Shown: positions 10,646 to 19,535, numbered from the stretch's first letter. The stretch is 43,885 bases of DNA from Verrucomicrobiota bacterium (GCA_025363585.1 JANYDN010000362.1:1-43885), one strand, 5' to 3'. Notes: generated by a model from the sequence alone, not told the origin. Translations and numbers: made by a program.

Positions 10646-10720
10646 TGGCTCCAGAGGAAGGGCTCGAACCTTCAACCCATCGGTTAACAGCCGATTGCTC
10701 TACCATTGAGCTACTCTGGA
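10646..10720 (-). tRNA. tRNA-Asn (GTT)
   Basis: On the minus strand the sequence starts TCCAGAGTAGCTCAATGG and folds into a full cloverleaf. The 7-bp acceptor stem pairs 10714-10720 with 10650-10656; the anticodon loop is CTGTTAA with a five-pair stem; the T-arm carries GGTTCGAGCC. The discriminator base is G and CCA is encoded (10646-10648). Anticodon GTT decodes asparagine. Confidence 0.97.
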
Positions 10721-11176
10721 ACGATCAGGCCGCGGAAAATAGCGATGCCCTTTCGCCCGCGTCAACGGGTTTTCCGTGGGTTTTTCATGGCAAGAGGCGA
10801 ACGCCGTGGCCGCCGTCGTGAGACGGTGGACCGCGACCAGCCCTCGCACGTGCCAACTTTACCCACTTCACGCGTCCCAGCCCGCGCGTTCCCGTCGCGC
10901 AAAGCGTCCCGCCGTCGCGGGAACTGCGGTGGGAAGCCTTCGGAAGGCGCCACACCGCTTTCCTCACATTCACTGCCTTCTTCCTCAACAGCGGCGGCGC
11001 GGCGCTGGCGCTTCCCGCGTTGGGGGGGGCTCGCACTCCGGACGATACGCGCGGAATTGCCGCCGAGGCATCGCGAGAAGACGCGCTCGGGCGGGACGCC
11101 CTCGTCTGCGCAGGCGGGGACGCCCGCGGCTACGCTTGGCGGGCGTCCCTTTCCACGCCAACCTGAATGCCGTCCG
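10721..11176. repeat. Intergenic spacer with dispersed repeats (families A, E and D)
   Basis: No gene is supported in this spacer between tRNA-Asn and thiL. It holds a family A hairpin at 10806-10832 (GTGGCCGCCGTC, GTGA loop, GACGGTGGA), a partial family E copy around 10920-10965 (GCGGTGGGAAGCC followed by GCCACACCGCTTTC), and a family D copy at 11089-11134 (GGGCGGGACGCCCTCG, then GCAGGCGGGGACGCCCGC). The same families recur in other spacers of the window. The long open frame through this region upstream of thiL is not conserved-looking protein. Confidence 0.75.
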
Positions 11177-12121
11177 ATGCACGAGTTCGATCTCATCGCC
11201 CGCCTCAAACCGCTCCTGCCTTCCAACGATTTCGTCGTCGAGGGCGCGGGCGACGATTGCGCCGTCCTCGATCTCGGCGATCCCGGCCACCACACGCTTT
11301 TCAAGACCGATGCCATCGTCGAGGGGATCCACTTCTCCCGCGACGCCGATCCCGGACGCGTCGGGCACAAGGCCATCGCGCGTTGCCTGAGCGACATCGC
11401 CGCGATGGCCGGCGAACCGATCGCCGCCGTGATCACGCTCGCGTTGCCCAAAAACCACGACGCCGCGTGGTGCGAGGCACTTTACGCCGGCCTTGGCAAA
11501 ACCGCCGCGCGGCACCAGGTCGCGATCGTCGGCGGCGAGACCACCACCAATCCCGACCGCATCCTCGTCAACGTCGCGATGATCGGACGCGTCCCGCGGG
11601 ACCGTGCCGTCCGGCGCTCGGGGGCGCGCGCGGGCGACGCGCTGTTCGTCTCGGGCGAACTCGGCGGCTCGATCGCGGGAAGGCATCTCGAATTCGAGCC
11701 GCGCCTCGCCGAGGCCCGCTGGCTCGCGGCGAACGTCGACGTCCACGCGATGATCGATCTCAGCGACGGGTTGGCGGGCGATCTTCCCCACCTGCTCGCG
11801 GCGAGCGGCGGACTGGGCGCCGAGATACGCGCCGCGTCGGTGCCCGTCAGCCGTGCCGCGCGCGAACTCGCGCGGGCCGGCGACCTCGCGAAACCCGCAC
11901 TGCTCGCGGCGTTGACCGACGGCGAGGATTTTGAACTTCTCTTCGCCGTCCCGCCGTCCGACGCGGTGCGGGTGCTGGACGGTTGGAAGGCCGCGTTCCC
12001 GGAAACCCGCCTCTGCTGCATCGGGAAAACCACCGCAACGCCCGGCGTCATCCTCGTCGGCGAGCGGGGCCCGAGACCGATGCCCCGCGGCGGATACGAG
12101 CATTTCCACGGACCGCAATGA
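11177..12121 (+). CDS. thiL: Thiamine-monophosphate kinase ThiL
   Basis: ThiL phosphorylates thiamine monophosphate to thiamine diphosphate with ATP in the cytoplasm, the last step of cofactor synthesis. The 314-residue length is normal. Family signatures are visible: GAGDDCAVL near residue 24 (Mg/ATP-binding Asp pair), DAIVEGIHF, the DLSDGLAGDL motif in the second half, and a C-terminal DGEDFELLF motif. The open frame extends far upstream, but that part consists of repeat DNA; Met 11177 begins the conserved sequence. Its TGA overlaps the ATG of the next gene (ATGA), so it is translationally coupled with tsaE. Confidence 0.95.
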   Translation: MHEFDLIARLKPLLPSNDFVVEGAGDDCAVLDLGDPGHHTLFKTDAIVEGIHFSRDADPGRVGHKAIARCLSDIAAMAGEPIAAVITLALPKNHDAAWCEALYAGLGKTAARHQVAIVGGETTTNPDRILVNVAMIGRVPRDRAVRRSGARAGDALFVSGELGGSIAGRHLEFEPRLAEARWLAANVDVHAMIDLSDGLAGDLPHLLAASGGLGAEIRAASVPVSRAARELARAGDLAKPALLAALTDGEDFELLFAVPPSDAVRVLDGWKAAFPETRLCCIGKTTATPGVILVGERGPRPMPRGGYEHFHGPQ

Positions 12122-12549
12122 CGCGCCATCGCACGGCATCGGCGGCGGAAACGGAAGCGCTCGGCGAACGCCTCGGGCGCGTCGCGAGCCCGGGGTCCGT
12201 GTTCGGCCTGAGCGGCGATTTGGGCGCGGGAAAAACGGCATTCGTGCGCGGGTTCGCGCGCGGGCTCGGTTGCACCGGACGCGCGCATTCGCCCACGTTC
12301 GCGCTGCTCAACGAATATCCCGGCGGACGCTGCCGGTTGTTCCACCTCGATCTCTACCGTTTGAACGGACCCGACGACGTCCGGGGTGCAGGCCTCGAGG
12401 AATATCTCTCCGCGCCCGACGGCATCGCCGTGGTCGAATGGATCGAACGCTGGTGCGGCGACGGTGCGGCCGCGGGCATCCGGCGGCTGCGGTTCGAGAC
12501 GGTCGACGAAGACACGCGGGACATCACCGATGACGACGCTGGCATTTGA
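12118..12549 (+). CDS. tsaE: tRNA t6A biosynthesis ATPase TsaE
   Basis: TsaE is the P-loop ATPase that works with the TsaB-TsaD complex to make N6-threonylcarbamoyladenosine at position 37 of ANN-decoding tRNAs. The 143-residue protein has Walker A GDLGAGKT (33-40), the SPTF motif (58-61), HLDLYRL (76-82) and VEWIER (106-111), all typical of the family. The start chosen overlaps the thiL stop by four bases; earlier in-frame Met codons would lie in thiL. It overlaps tsaB by 20 bases, so the three genes form one operon. tsaD is not in the window. Confidence 0.95.
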   Translation: MTRHRTASAAETEALGERLGRVASPGSVFGLSGDLGAGKTAFVRGFARGLGCTGRAHSPTFALLNEYPGGRCRLFHLDLYRLNGPDDVRGAGLEEYLSAPDGIAVVEWIERWCGDGAAAGIRRLRFETVDEDTRDITDDDAGI

Positions 12550-13189
12550 ATTCTCGGGCGAACGGAGGTCCGTGGCATTGGCCGAGGGCACGCGCGTGCT
12601 CGCGGTCGAGTTCCAGGACGGCGGGCGCGCGACGCGGACGCTCGCGATGATCGGGGCCGTTTTCGCGAAGGCGGGCATTGCCAAAAGCGACGTTGGTCGC
12701 GTCGCGGTGGGAATCGGGCCCGGAAGCTTCACCGGCATCCGCATCGCGATCGGCGCAGCGCAAGGCTGGCATCTGGCCACGGGATGCCGGGTGGCGGCGG
12801 TGGGAAGTTTCGAGGCTTTGGCACGCGCGTTGGCGGAGGAATCACCCGGAAACTGGCTGCTCGCGGCCGATTCCCAACGACACGAGTTCGCGGTGGCGAC
12901 GGCGATCGACGGCACTCTCGCGACCGCGCCGGCCTTGATCGGACGCGACGCGCTCGCGCTCCGCATCGCGGCCGGCGAACGCGCCGCGGGAGTCGACGCG
13001 GCGTCGGTGGGTGCCGGCGCGTGGCCGCGACAACCCGATGCCGGATGGATCGCGCGCATCGCGGCCGACGGTTCGCGCGACGTCGACGCGGGTTCGCTGG
13101 CGCCGGTCTACCTGCGCGAGGCGAACTTCGCGAAGGCGCCGCCGGGTCGCGTGATTCCCGGGATCACCGACGTCGCCGCGGGCGACTGA
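12530..13189 (+). CDS. tsaB: tRNA t6A biosynthesis protein TsaB
   Basis: TsaB is an inactive ASKHA-fold partner that scaffolds TsaD and TsaE in t6A synthesis. The 219-residue sequence carries the diagnostic GIGPGSFTGIRI segment around residues 63-74 and an N-terminal beta strand LAFEFSG where most homologues have a DTS-type motif. The downstream half is Ala-rich and diverged, which is usual for TsaB. The ATG lies inside the end of tsaE and the TGA overlaps the next ATG by one base. Confidence 0.9.
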   Translation: MTTLAFEFSGERRSVALAEGTRVLAVEFQDGGRATRTLAMIGAVFAKAGIAKSDVGRVAVGIGPGSFTGIRIAIGAAQGWHLATGCRVAAVGSFEALARALAEESPGNWLLAADSQRHEFAVATAIDGTLATAPALIGRDALALRIAAGERAAGVDAASVGAGAWPRQPDAGWIARIAADGSRDVDAGSLAPVYLREANFAKAPPGRVIPGITDVAAGD

Positions 13190-13566
13190 TGGCCATGCCG
13201 ATCTTCTGGGAATGCGACCGTTGCACGGCGTGTTGCCGATGGCCGGGACAGGTGAAGGTGACCGACGGAGAGATCGCGCGGATCGCGGCGCATCTCGGGA
13301 TCGGCGAGGACGAGTTCATCCAGCGGCACACGCGGTTGAACGCGGCGCGGAACGGCCTGTCGTTGCTCGACCAAGCCGATGGTTCCTGCGCGTTCCTCGA
13401 TGGCAACGAGTGCCGGATCAATCCCGCGAAGCCGCAGCAATGCCGCGATTTTTCGAACCTCTGGAATTTCCCCGGCTTCGAGAAAACCTGCCGTGCGAAG
13501 CCGGTCGAGCTGTCCCCGGACGCGTGGAAGCAACGGATCCGCGACGCGACCGGCCGCGACGTGTAG
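13189..13566 (+). CDS. YkgJ-like Cys-cluster (putative Zn/Fe-binding) protein
   Basis: A 125-residue protein with the eight-Cys pattern of the YkgJ/CxxCxxCC family: CDRCTACC near the N terminus, then CAFLDGNECRINPAKPQQC and a last Cys in KTCRAKP. Family members are thought to bind zinc or an iron-sulfur cluster; the reaction is unknown. The first ATG (TGATG overlap with tsaB) is used; a second ATG two codons later is equally possible. It is the fourth gene of the thiL operon, but there is no established link to t6A synthesis. Confidence 0.85.
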   Translation: MAMPIFWECDRCTACCRWPGQVKVTDGEIARIAAHLGIGEDEFIQRHTRLNAARNGLSLLDQADGSCAFLDGNECRINPAKPQQCRDFSNLWNFPGFEKTCRAKPVELSPDAWKQRIRDATGRDV

Positions 13567-13938
13567 CGCGGGCGTCCACGCCTGAGATCGACCTTCAAGA
13601 ATTCATTTCCACCGAAACCGGAACCAACGCAGGCGGGGACGCCCTCGCTACAACCGAGGTCTCGGCGAGTGGACACCTCGAACCGTTTCGTGCCGCCCTG
13701 CTCGACTTTTCGTGTGTTTCGCGTGTTTCGTGGTCACCCCAATTCACCTCTAAGCATGCCTTGAAAGGCCGTGGAATTTGGAACCACGAACCACACGAAA
13801 TACACGAAAAGTCGGGGAGAGAGTAACTGCCCAAAGGCGGCGGAAATAATTGAGCCGTTGATTTCGGTTCAATTCCCAACCCGTCCGGGAACCGACTGCC
13901 GGCTTGGCTCGCCGTTGGATTCCTACACAATCTGGCCC
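13567..13938. repeat. Intergenic spacer with family D fragments and an inverted family F pair
   Basis: No gene is supported. Just after the stop there are family D-like fragments (GCGGGCGTCCACGCCTGAG and GCAGGCGGGGACGCCCTCG). At 13707-13733 there is a TTTCGTGTGTTTCGCGTG-type repeat, and at 13783-13810 its inverted partner starting ACCACGAACCACACGAAA. The two arms are imperfect reverse complements separated by about 49 bases. In one frame the second copy reads NHEPHEIHEK, a string I associate with intergenic repeats in related phyla. Confidence 0.75.
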
Positions 13939-14910
13939 ATGCGAACCCCGGCCCGTCGATTCGGCATCGTCCTCAGCCTCCTCGCGTTCGCGGCCCGGAC
14001 GCTCGCGCAGGACATCGCGTTCGACACCGTGGCCGAAGGTCGGCAACACCTCGGCATTCGGGACGATTTGGTCACGCGGATCGGATCGTTTGAAATCGCC
14101 GCCCGACTGAAGACGAACGGGCCCGTCACCGCCGCGCAGTACGTGTCGTTCATGCAGGGAACCGTTCGCGAATGGACGCCGGCGCAGCGCGCGAAACTGG
14201 AGGCCGCGTTCACGACGATTCGCCCGGCATTGAAACGCCTTCGCCTTCCCCTGCCCCCGGTGATCCACTTGGTCCACACCTCCGGCGCCGGCGAGGGCAA
14301 CATGCCGTACACGCGCGGGGACGCCGTGGTTTTCCCGACGGTGGAATTCGGGAACGACGCCTCCAAACTGGCGTCGACGTTCGCGCACGAACTTTTCCAC
14401 GTCGCCTCGCGCGCGAATCCGGGAATGCGCGACCGCGTGTACGCGGCCATTGGATTCGAACCGTGCGGCGAAGTCCGCCTGCCGGAATCACTGCGCGAAC
14501 GCCGGCTCACGAATCCGGACGCGCCCGTCGACCGCCATGCGATCCAGGTGGCGATCGACGGAACCAACGCGTGGCTCGTTCCGGTGATTTATTTCCCGGC
14601 GACATTCGCGCTGTCCGATCTCTCGGACGGAAGCGAGTTCTTCGATCACATCGCGTCCGAACTTCTCGTGGTGCAGCGCACGCCGGACGGCGGGCACACG
14701 GTTCCCGGGGGTCCGGCCGGCCGTTTGGTTTCGTTCGGGGAAGCGCGCGCCATCTTCGACAGGGTCGGGCACAACACGGGATACACGATCCATCCGGAGG
14801 AAATGGCGGCCGACAATTTCATGATCCTGGCGACGGGCGGGAAACGGGTGAAATCGCCGGATGTATTGGAGCGGATACGGGTGGCGATTCCGGAGCCAAA
14901 CCCGAGGTAA
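13939..14910 (+). CDS. Secreted HExxH-type putative zinc metallopeptidase
   Basis: A 323-residue protein with a signal peptide (MRTPARRFGIVLSLLAFAARTLAQ, cleavage likely after ALAQ-type TLAQ). The motif HELFH at 150-154 is a zincin HExxH signature, and HPEEMAADNF at 285-294 supplies a downstream Glu as expected for the third zinc ligand in gluzincins. Seen: motif and signal peptide. Inferred: a periplasmic or extracellular peptidase. No known family name is certain. The upstream in-frame sequence is repeat DNA, so Met 13939, placed right at the signal peptide, is chosen. Confidence 0.8.
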   Translation: MRTPARRFGIVLSLLAFAARTLAQDIAFDTVAEGRQHLGIRDDLVTRIGSFEIAARLKTNGPVTAAQYVSFMQGTVREWTPAQRAKLEAAFTTIRPALKRLRLPLPPVIHLVHTSGAGEGNMPYTRGDAVVFPTVEFGNDASKLASTFAHELFHVASRANPGMRDRVYAAIGFEPCGEVRLPESLRERRLTNPDAPVDRHAIQVAIDGTNAWLVPVIYFPATFALSDLSDGSEFFDHIASELLVVQRTPDGGHTVPGGPAGRLVSFGEARAIFDRVGHNTGYTIHPEEMAADNFMILATGGKRVKSPDVLERIRVAIPEPNPR

Positions 14911-14920
14911 GGGGCGGGGA

Positions 14921-15093
14921 GTTTCAAGTTTTCAGTTTCAAGTGGGCCGACGCCGTGGCCGCGGTCGTGAGACCGCGGACGGGGCGAGGCCAGCTTCAAG
15001 TCTCAGGTTGAAGAAGCATGCGCGCTCGAACTTGCCGGGGTCCACGGTCTCACGACCGCGGCCACGCCGGTTCAAACTTGAGTCTTGAAACTC
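14921..15093. repeat. Nested inverted repeats: B - A - A' - B'
   Basis: Outer arms of family B (GTTTCAAGTTTTCAGTTTCA from 14921, and its imperfect reverse complement at 15071-15093) enclose inner arms of family A (14955-14980 and reverse complement at 15040-15065). Each A copy is itself a hairpin, CCGCGGTC-GTGA-GACCGCGG. The block sits between two rightward genes. Confidence 0.85.
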
Positions 15094-15128
15094 AAATCTC
15101 CCGTCCCGGGCATTGCGCCCGGTCGGCA

Positions 15129-15944
15129 ATGATGGATCATCCAGCCGTGGTTTCCCGCGGTCATTCACACCTGCGATCCGGAGCGTTCACGCTCGTCGAA
15201 TTGCTCGTGGTGATCGCGGTGATCGCGATCCTCGCGGGGATGCTGCTCCCCGTGTTGGGCCGCGCGAAAAAGGAAGCGCTCACCACGAGTTGCCGGAATA
15301 ACCTTCACCAACTTGGCATCGCCCTCCAGGGGTACGCGACGGACCACGACGACGTGTTGCCCCCGAACAATTACGTCTACGACGTCTCAACCGGACGCCC
15401 GATCGAGCGCCACGACTCGTGGTGCCCGGGATTGGCACCGTTCGACCTGACGACATCGAATCTGCAGGCCGGCGTGATCTGGCCCTACATCGGGACGGCG
15501 TCCACCTACCATTGCCCGGCGGATCCCGGCAAAATCAAGCGGGACGACGGCACGCCCACGACGAAGATCCGCACCCGAAGCTATAATCTGAGCCAGTCGA
15601 TCAACTGCGACGTCGCCCACGTGCCGGACTACAAAAAGCTCACGCTGATCGGCCCGCCCGGTCCGTCGTCGCTGTTCACGTTCATCGACGTGCACGAGGA
15701 CGCGATCCTGGATTCGGTGTTCGGCACGCCGGTCCCGTCGACCGCGTACGACGGATATTGGTTCGACATCCCGGCGAACCGGCACGGACAGGCGGCCTGC
15801 CTGGCGTTTGCCGACAGCCACGTGGAAAAATGGCGGTGGAAATATCCGAAGAGCGGAGCCCAGTTTTTCACGCTCATGGCCAACGCCCAGGACCGGGAGG
15901 ACATGACGCGGCTCCAGCATGGGATCAAACTCACCGACGATTGA
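15129..15944 (+). CDS. Type II pseudopilin-like protein with prepilin cleavage motif
   Basis: The 271-residue protein has an N-terminal type IV prepilin/pseudopilin signal: [20 protein letters not shown] followed by MLLPVL, with cleavage expected between Gly and Ala and Glu at position 5 of the mature protein. The helix is followed by [19 protein letters not shown], the usual start of the long family of H-X9-DG/DUF1559-type proteins in this group, and the tail contains the [17 protein letters not shown] element characteristic of it. It is probably an inner-membrane/periplasmic fibre-like or secreted protein; function unknown. ATG 15129 or the next codon 15132 may be the start. Upstream frame is repeat DNA. 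Confidence 0.88.
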   Translation: MMDHPAVVSRGHSHLRSGAFTLVELLVVIAVIAILAGMLLPVLGRAKKEALTTSCRNNLHQLGIALQGYATDHDDVLPPNNYVYDVSTGRPIERHDSWCPGLAPFDLTTSNLQAGVIWPYIGTASTYHCPADPGKIKRDDGTPTTKIRTRSYNLSQSINCDVAHVPDYKKLTLIGPPGPSSLFTFIDVHEDAILDSVFGTPVPSTAYDGYWFDIPANRHGQAACLAFADSHVEKWRWKYPKSGAQFFTLMANAQDREDMTRLQHGIKLTDD

Positions 15945-15956
15945 CGGGCCCGAAGC

Positions 15957-16136
15957 ATGGAAACTTCCGAAACCATCCAGTGCCCGTTTTGCGGCCAAGC
16001 CTTCGATCTCACGATCGACACCAGCCTCCCCGACCAACGCTTCACCACCGACTGCGAGGTGTGCTGCCGTCCGTTTGAAGTGGTGGTCGAGTGCGAGCCC
16101 GGCGAGGTGTTGTCGATCGACGTGATCGGATCGTAG
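15957..16136 (+). CDS. Tiny CPxCG zinc-ribbon protein (59 aa)
   Basis: The ORF encodes METSETIQCPFCGQAFDLTI and continues to a second Cys pair, CEVCCRPF, ending IDVIGS. The CPFCG...CxxC arrangement matches the CPXCG-motif Cys-rich family, small predicted zinc-binding proteins of unknown role. It begins 13 bases after the stop of the pseudopilin-like gene and is probably cotranscribed. Confidence 0.85.
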   Translation: METSETIQCPFCGQAFDLTIDTSLPDQRFTTDCEVCCRPFEVVVECEPGEVLSIDVIGS

Positions 16137-16143
16137 CGGCGGC

Positions 16144-16444
16144 GTAGTCGCGGGCGTCCTCGCCTGCGCAAACGAGGGCGTCCCCGCCCGATTCCTCACG
16201 CTGTTCTCTCCGTGCCCGGGAAATGCCGCGCGAAGCGCCTTTGGACTACGGTGGGAAGCCATCGGATGGCGCCACACCGCTTTCGTGAAGCCAGAGTTTG
16301 CGAGGAAAGCGGTGTGGCGTCGCTCCGCTCCTTCCCACCGCAGTCCAAAGGCGCTTCGCGCGGACTTCCCGTCGACAAGTCGAGAGTCGGAAGGGATCGG
16401 GCGGGGACGCCCTCGTTTGCGCAGGCGGGACGCCCGCTCTACGG
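16144..16444. repeat. Large nested inverted repeat: D - E - E' - D'
   Basis: Outer family D arms lie at 16144-16190 and 16399-16444 (one contains GGGCGGGGACGCCCTCG then TTTGCGCAGGCG; the other is its reverse complement). Inside, 59-bp family E arms at 16226-16284 and 16305-16363 are near-perfect reverse complements except for a 12-base middle block and one further mismatch, with a 20-base loop. The arms start CCGCGCGAAGCGCCTTTGG. No gene is supported between 16137 and 16500. Confidence 0.9.
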
Positions 16445-16500
16445 CTCGCCACGCGGACTTCCCGCTTCGCCCGAACGCGCGACCCCTATAGAATCGCCCG

Positions 16501-18870
16501 ATGCCGAAAGCGCTTCGTGCCCTCGTCTGGCTGCTGGTCTCCGGTGCCGGCGCATGGTGCTACGCGATCCTCGCCACCCGCCGCGGCGATCCGGTCAGCT
16601 CCGCCTACCTCGTCGTCGCCGCCGTCTGCACCTACGCCATCGGCTACCGCTTTTATTCCAAATGGATCGCCGCACGCGTGCTCGCCCTCGAGGACCGGCG
16701 GGCCACTCCCTGCGAGGTCCACGAGGACGGCAGCGATTTCGTCCGCACCAACCCTTGGATCGTCTTCGGCCACCACTTCGCCGCGATCAGTGGCCCGGGC
16801 CCGCTCGTCGGACCCGTGCTCGCCGCGCAGTTCGGTTACCTCCCCGGGGCCCTGTGGATCCTGATCGGGGTCGTGCTCGGCGGCGCGGTCCAGGATTTCG
16901 TCATTCTGTTCGCGTCGATGCGACGCAACGGAAAATCGCTCGGACAAATGGTGAAGGACGAACTCCATCCGCTCGCCGGCGTCATCGCGCTCACCGCGAT
17001 CCTCGCCATCATGATCATCCTGCTCGCTGTTCTGGGCTTGATCGTCGTGAAGGCACTCGCCGACAGCCCGTGGGGCGTGTTCACGGTCGGCGCGACGATT
17101 CCCATCGCGATGCTCATGGGCGGTTACCTCCGCTTCATCCGGCCGGGCCGCACGCTCGAGGCGTCCGTCGTAGGCGTCGCGTTGTTGCTGGGTTCGGTGT
17201 GGGGCGGGCAGTACGTGCACGAACATGCCGGATTGGCGCGGCAGTTCACGTTCGGCGCCGAGACGCTCTCGTGGATGCTCATCGGCTACGGGTTGCTAGC
17301 CAGCGTCCTTCCGGTGTGGCTGTTGCTCGCGCCGCGCGATTACCTCAGCACCTTCATGAAGCTCGGCACCATCCTGGCGCTCGCGTTGGGCGTCGTGCTC
17401 GTGCTTCCCGATCTCCGCATGCCGGCGCTGGTGGACGGTGCGATCGCCGGGAAGGGCCTCGTGGTCGGCGGGAAACTGTTCCCGTTCTGCTTCATCACCA
17501 TCGCTTGCGGCGCCATCTCGGGATTCCACGCGCTCGTCGCCAGCGGCATCACGCCGAAGATCATCACGCGCGAACGCCACGCACGGCGCGTCGGTTACGG
17601 CGCGATGCTGCTCGAGTCGATGGTCGCCATCATGGCGCTCGTCGCCGCCTGCACGCTCGAGCCCGGCGTGTACCTCGCCATGAACGTCAAGGGCGCCGGT
17701 CCCGATGCCGCCGCGGTCGCGGCCGACACCATCGCCAAAATCCAAACCGCCGGATTCAACCTCGCGCCCGGCACGATGGAGGCGCTCGCCGCCGAGGTGC
17801 ACGAGACGACGCTCTACGGCCGCACGGGCGGGGCCGCGACGCTCGCGGTGGGCATGGCGCAGATCTTCAAGCAGGTCGTCGGGGGCAAGGGACTCGGGCT
17901 CTGGTACCACTTCGCGATCATGTTCGAGGCGTTGTTCATCCTGACGACGCTTGACGCCGGGACGCGGGTCGGGCGTTACCTGCTGCAGGATTTCCTCGGG
18001 CATGTTCATCCGAAACTCGGCGACACGCGTTTCCTGCCGGCCAACGTCCTCGCGAGCGCGCTGGTGGTCGGGGGCTGGGGATGGTTCCTCGTGCAGGGCG
18101 TGCGCGACCCGCTCGGCGGCATCAATTCCCTGTGGCCGTTGTTCGGCATTGCCAACCAACTCCTCGCCGCGATCGCGCTGATCCTCGCCACGACGATCCT
18201 CCTGAAGACCGCGCGCCGCGCCGATGCGCGGGGATCCCGGCGCAGCCCGGCCATCGCGCTCGTCACGCTCGTGCCGCTCGCGTGGTTGCTCGTGGTCACG
18301 TTGACGGCCGGTTACCAGAAGATGTTCGACGCGAACCCGAAGCTCGGGTTTCTCGCGGCCGTCCGAGATTACGACGGAAAACTTCCCGCGCTCGCGCTGG
18401 CGCGGGACGCGGCGAAGTCGGAGGCCGACATCGCGAAGGCGACGAAAGCCATCTCGGCGAACCGCGCGCTCCGCTTCAACAACGCCCTCGACCTCGGCGT
18501 CACCGGCACCTTCATCGCGCTCGCCTTGGTGTTGCTGGCCATGGGCGTCGTCGAATGGATCCGCATCCTGGCCGGCACGCGCCCGCCCGATCTCCGCGAG
18601 TCGGAACCGGCGTGGCTTCCCGACGCGATCGCGAATCCACAAGCGGGCGCCGCGCCCCTCGGTGCAGCGGCGATCGCACTGGCCTTGCTCCGGAATTGGT
18701 CCGGACAGGATGCCGTCGATCGCGTGGCGGCGCGGCCCCCGGAGTGCGCGGTCGACCGCGTGTTGATCGACGTCGCCGAAGTCCGCGACGACGTGGAACG
18801 CCAACGCCAGGCGCGCGCCTACGTCGCGGCCACCGACGAACGATTCGAAAAATCCCACCCGTGTTGTTGA
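16501..18870 (+). CDS. cstA: Carbon starvation protein CstA-family peptide/pyruvate transporter
   Basis: A 789-residue polytopic membrane protein with the CstA hallmarks HHFAAISGPGPLVGPVLAAQ, FGYLPGALWILIGVVLGGAVQDFVILF and GKSLGQMVKDELHP. CstA proteins take up peptides or pyruvate and are induced by carbon starvation in well-studied species. Compared with the usual ~700 residues this copy has a ~85-residue tail after the last helix. The tail contains WSGQDAVDRVA and ends HPCC before a TGA, which is reminiscent of the separate small YbdD/YjiX partner that ends in CC; this is a weak likeness only. No separate ybdD follows; nadD starts 34 bases later. Confidence 0.93.
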   Translation: MPKALRALVWLLVSGAGAWCYAILATRRGDPVSSAYLVVAAVCTYAIGYRFYSKWIAARVLALEDRRATPCEVHEDGSDFVRTNPWIVFGHHFAAISGPGPLVGPVLAAQFGYLPGALWILIGVVLGGAVQDFVILFASMRRNGKSLGQMVKDELHPLAGVIALTAILAIMIILLAVLGLIVVKALADSPWGVFTVGATIPIAMLMGGYLRFIRPGRTLEASVVGVALLLGSVWGGQYVHEHAGLARQFTFGAETLSWMLIGYGLLASVLPVWLLLAPRDYLSTFMKLGTILALALGVVLVLPDLRMPALVDGAIAGKGLVVGGKLFPFCFITIACGAISGFHALVASGITPKIITRERHARRVGYGAMLLESMVAIMALVAACTLEPGVYLAMNVKGAGPDAAAVAADTIAKIQTAGFNLAPGTMEALAAEVHETTLYGRTGGAATLAVGMAQIFKQVVGGKGLGLWYHFAIMFEALFILTTLDAGTRVGRYLLQDFLGHVHPKLGDTRFLPANVLASALVVGGWGWFLVQGVRDPLGGINSLWPLFGIANQLLAAIALILATTILLKTARRADARGSRRSPAIALVTLVPLAWLLVVTLTAGYQKMFDANPKLGFLAAVRDYDGKLPALALARDAAKSEADIAKATKAISANRALRFNNALDLGVTGTFIALALVLLAMGVVEWIRILAGTRPPDLRESEPAWLPDAIANPQAGAAPLGAAAIALALLRNWSGQDAVDRVAARPPECAVDRVLIDVAEVRDDVERQRQARAYVAATDERFEKSHPCC

Positions 18871-18904
18871 AGACCCCGCATCCAACCGACGCCGGGAAAT
18901 CGCC

Positions 18905-19519
18905 GTGAACATCCGCCTCCAATCGACCGGTCGCGACCAACCGCGACGCCTTGGGCTCTACGGCGGATCGTTCGATCCGGTGCATCTCGGCCACCTTCTC
19001 GTCGCCCGGGCGGCGATGGAGGAACTCGCGCTCGACCGGATCGCATTCATTCCCGCGGCGCGATCGCCGTTCAAGCCCGACGCAATCCCGGCGGGCGCCG
19101 AACTTCGGCTGCGATGGCTGCGGATCGCGCTGGCCGGCTGGACGAACGCCGACGTCGACGACCTCGAGATCCGGCGGACCGGCACGAGCTACAGCATCGA
19201 CACGGTGCGCGAGTTCGGGACGCGATGGCCGGTGGCGGAGTTGTTCTGGCTGATCGGGGCCGACCACGTGGAGACGCTGCCGCAATGGCGCGAGGCCGGG
19301 GAATTGGCGTCGAAGGTGACGTTCGTGGTGATCCCGCGTCCCGGCAGCGAGCCCGCGGCATTGCCCACGCCCTATCGCCTGCGGACGCTGCGCGGGTGGC
19401 CGTTGTCGGTGTCGTCCTCCGAGTTGCGGGAACGCGTCCGTGACGGGCGGACGATCGCGTCACTCGTGCCGCCGGGCGTAGCGGAATCGATCGTGGAATC
19501 GGGGGCCTACCGGACGTAG
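18905..19519 (+). CDS. nadD: Nicotinate-nucleotide adenylyltransferase NadD
   Basis: NadD transfers AMP from ATP to nicotinate mononucleotide, giving deamido-NAD on the way to NAD. The 204-residue protein has GLYGGSFDPVHLGHL (17-31; the HxGH nucleotidyltransferase motif at 27-30) and the C-terminal SVSSSELRERVRDG signature. The start is GTG, supported by GGGA a few bases upstream; no nearer ATG would keep the first strand. Possibly cotranscribed with cstA. Confidence 0.94.
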   Translation: MNIRLQSTGRDQPRRLGLYGGSFDPVHLGHLLVARAAMEELALDRIAFIPAARSPFKPDAIPAGAELRLRWLRIALAGWTNADVDDLEIRRTGTSYSIDTVREFGTRWPVAELFWLIGADHVETLPQWREAGELASKVTFVVIPRPGSEPAALPTPYRLRTLRGWPLSVSSSELRERVRDGRTIASLVPPGVAESIVESGAYRT

Positions 19520-19535
19520 CGCGGAGGTCCCCGCT

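Noticed and set aside
10706-11176. N-terminal extension of thiL
   Set aside because: The added part runs through dispersed repeats and ThiL homology begins at Met 11177.
18862-18870. TGA after Cys-Cys in cstA as selenocysteine
   Set aside because: No downstream protein-like sequence or SECIS-like hairpin in frame; nadD starts shortly after, so it is a normal stop.
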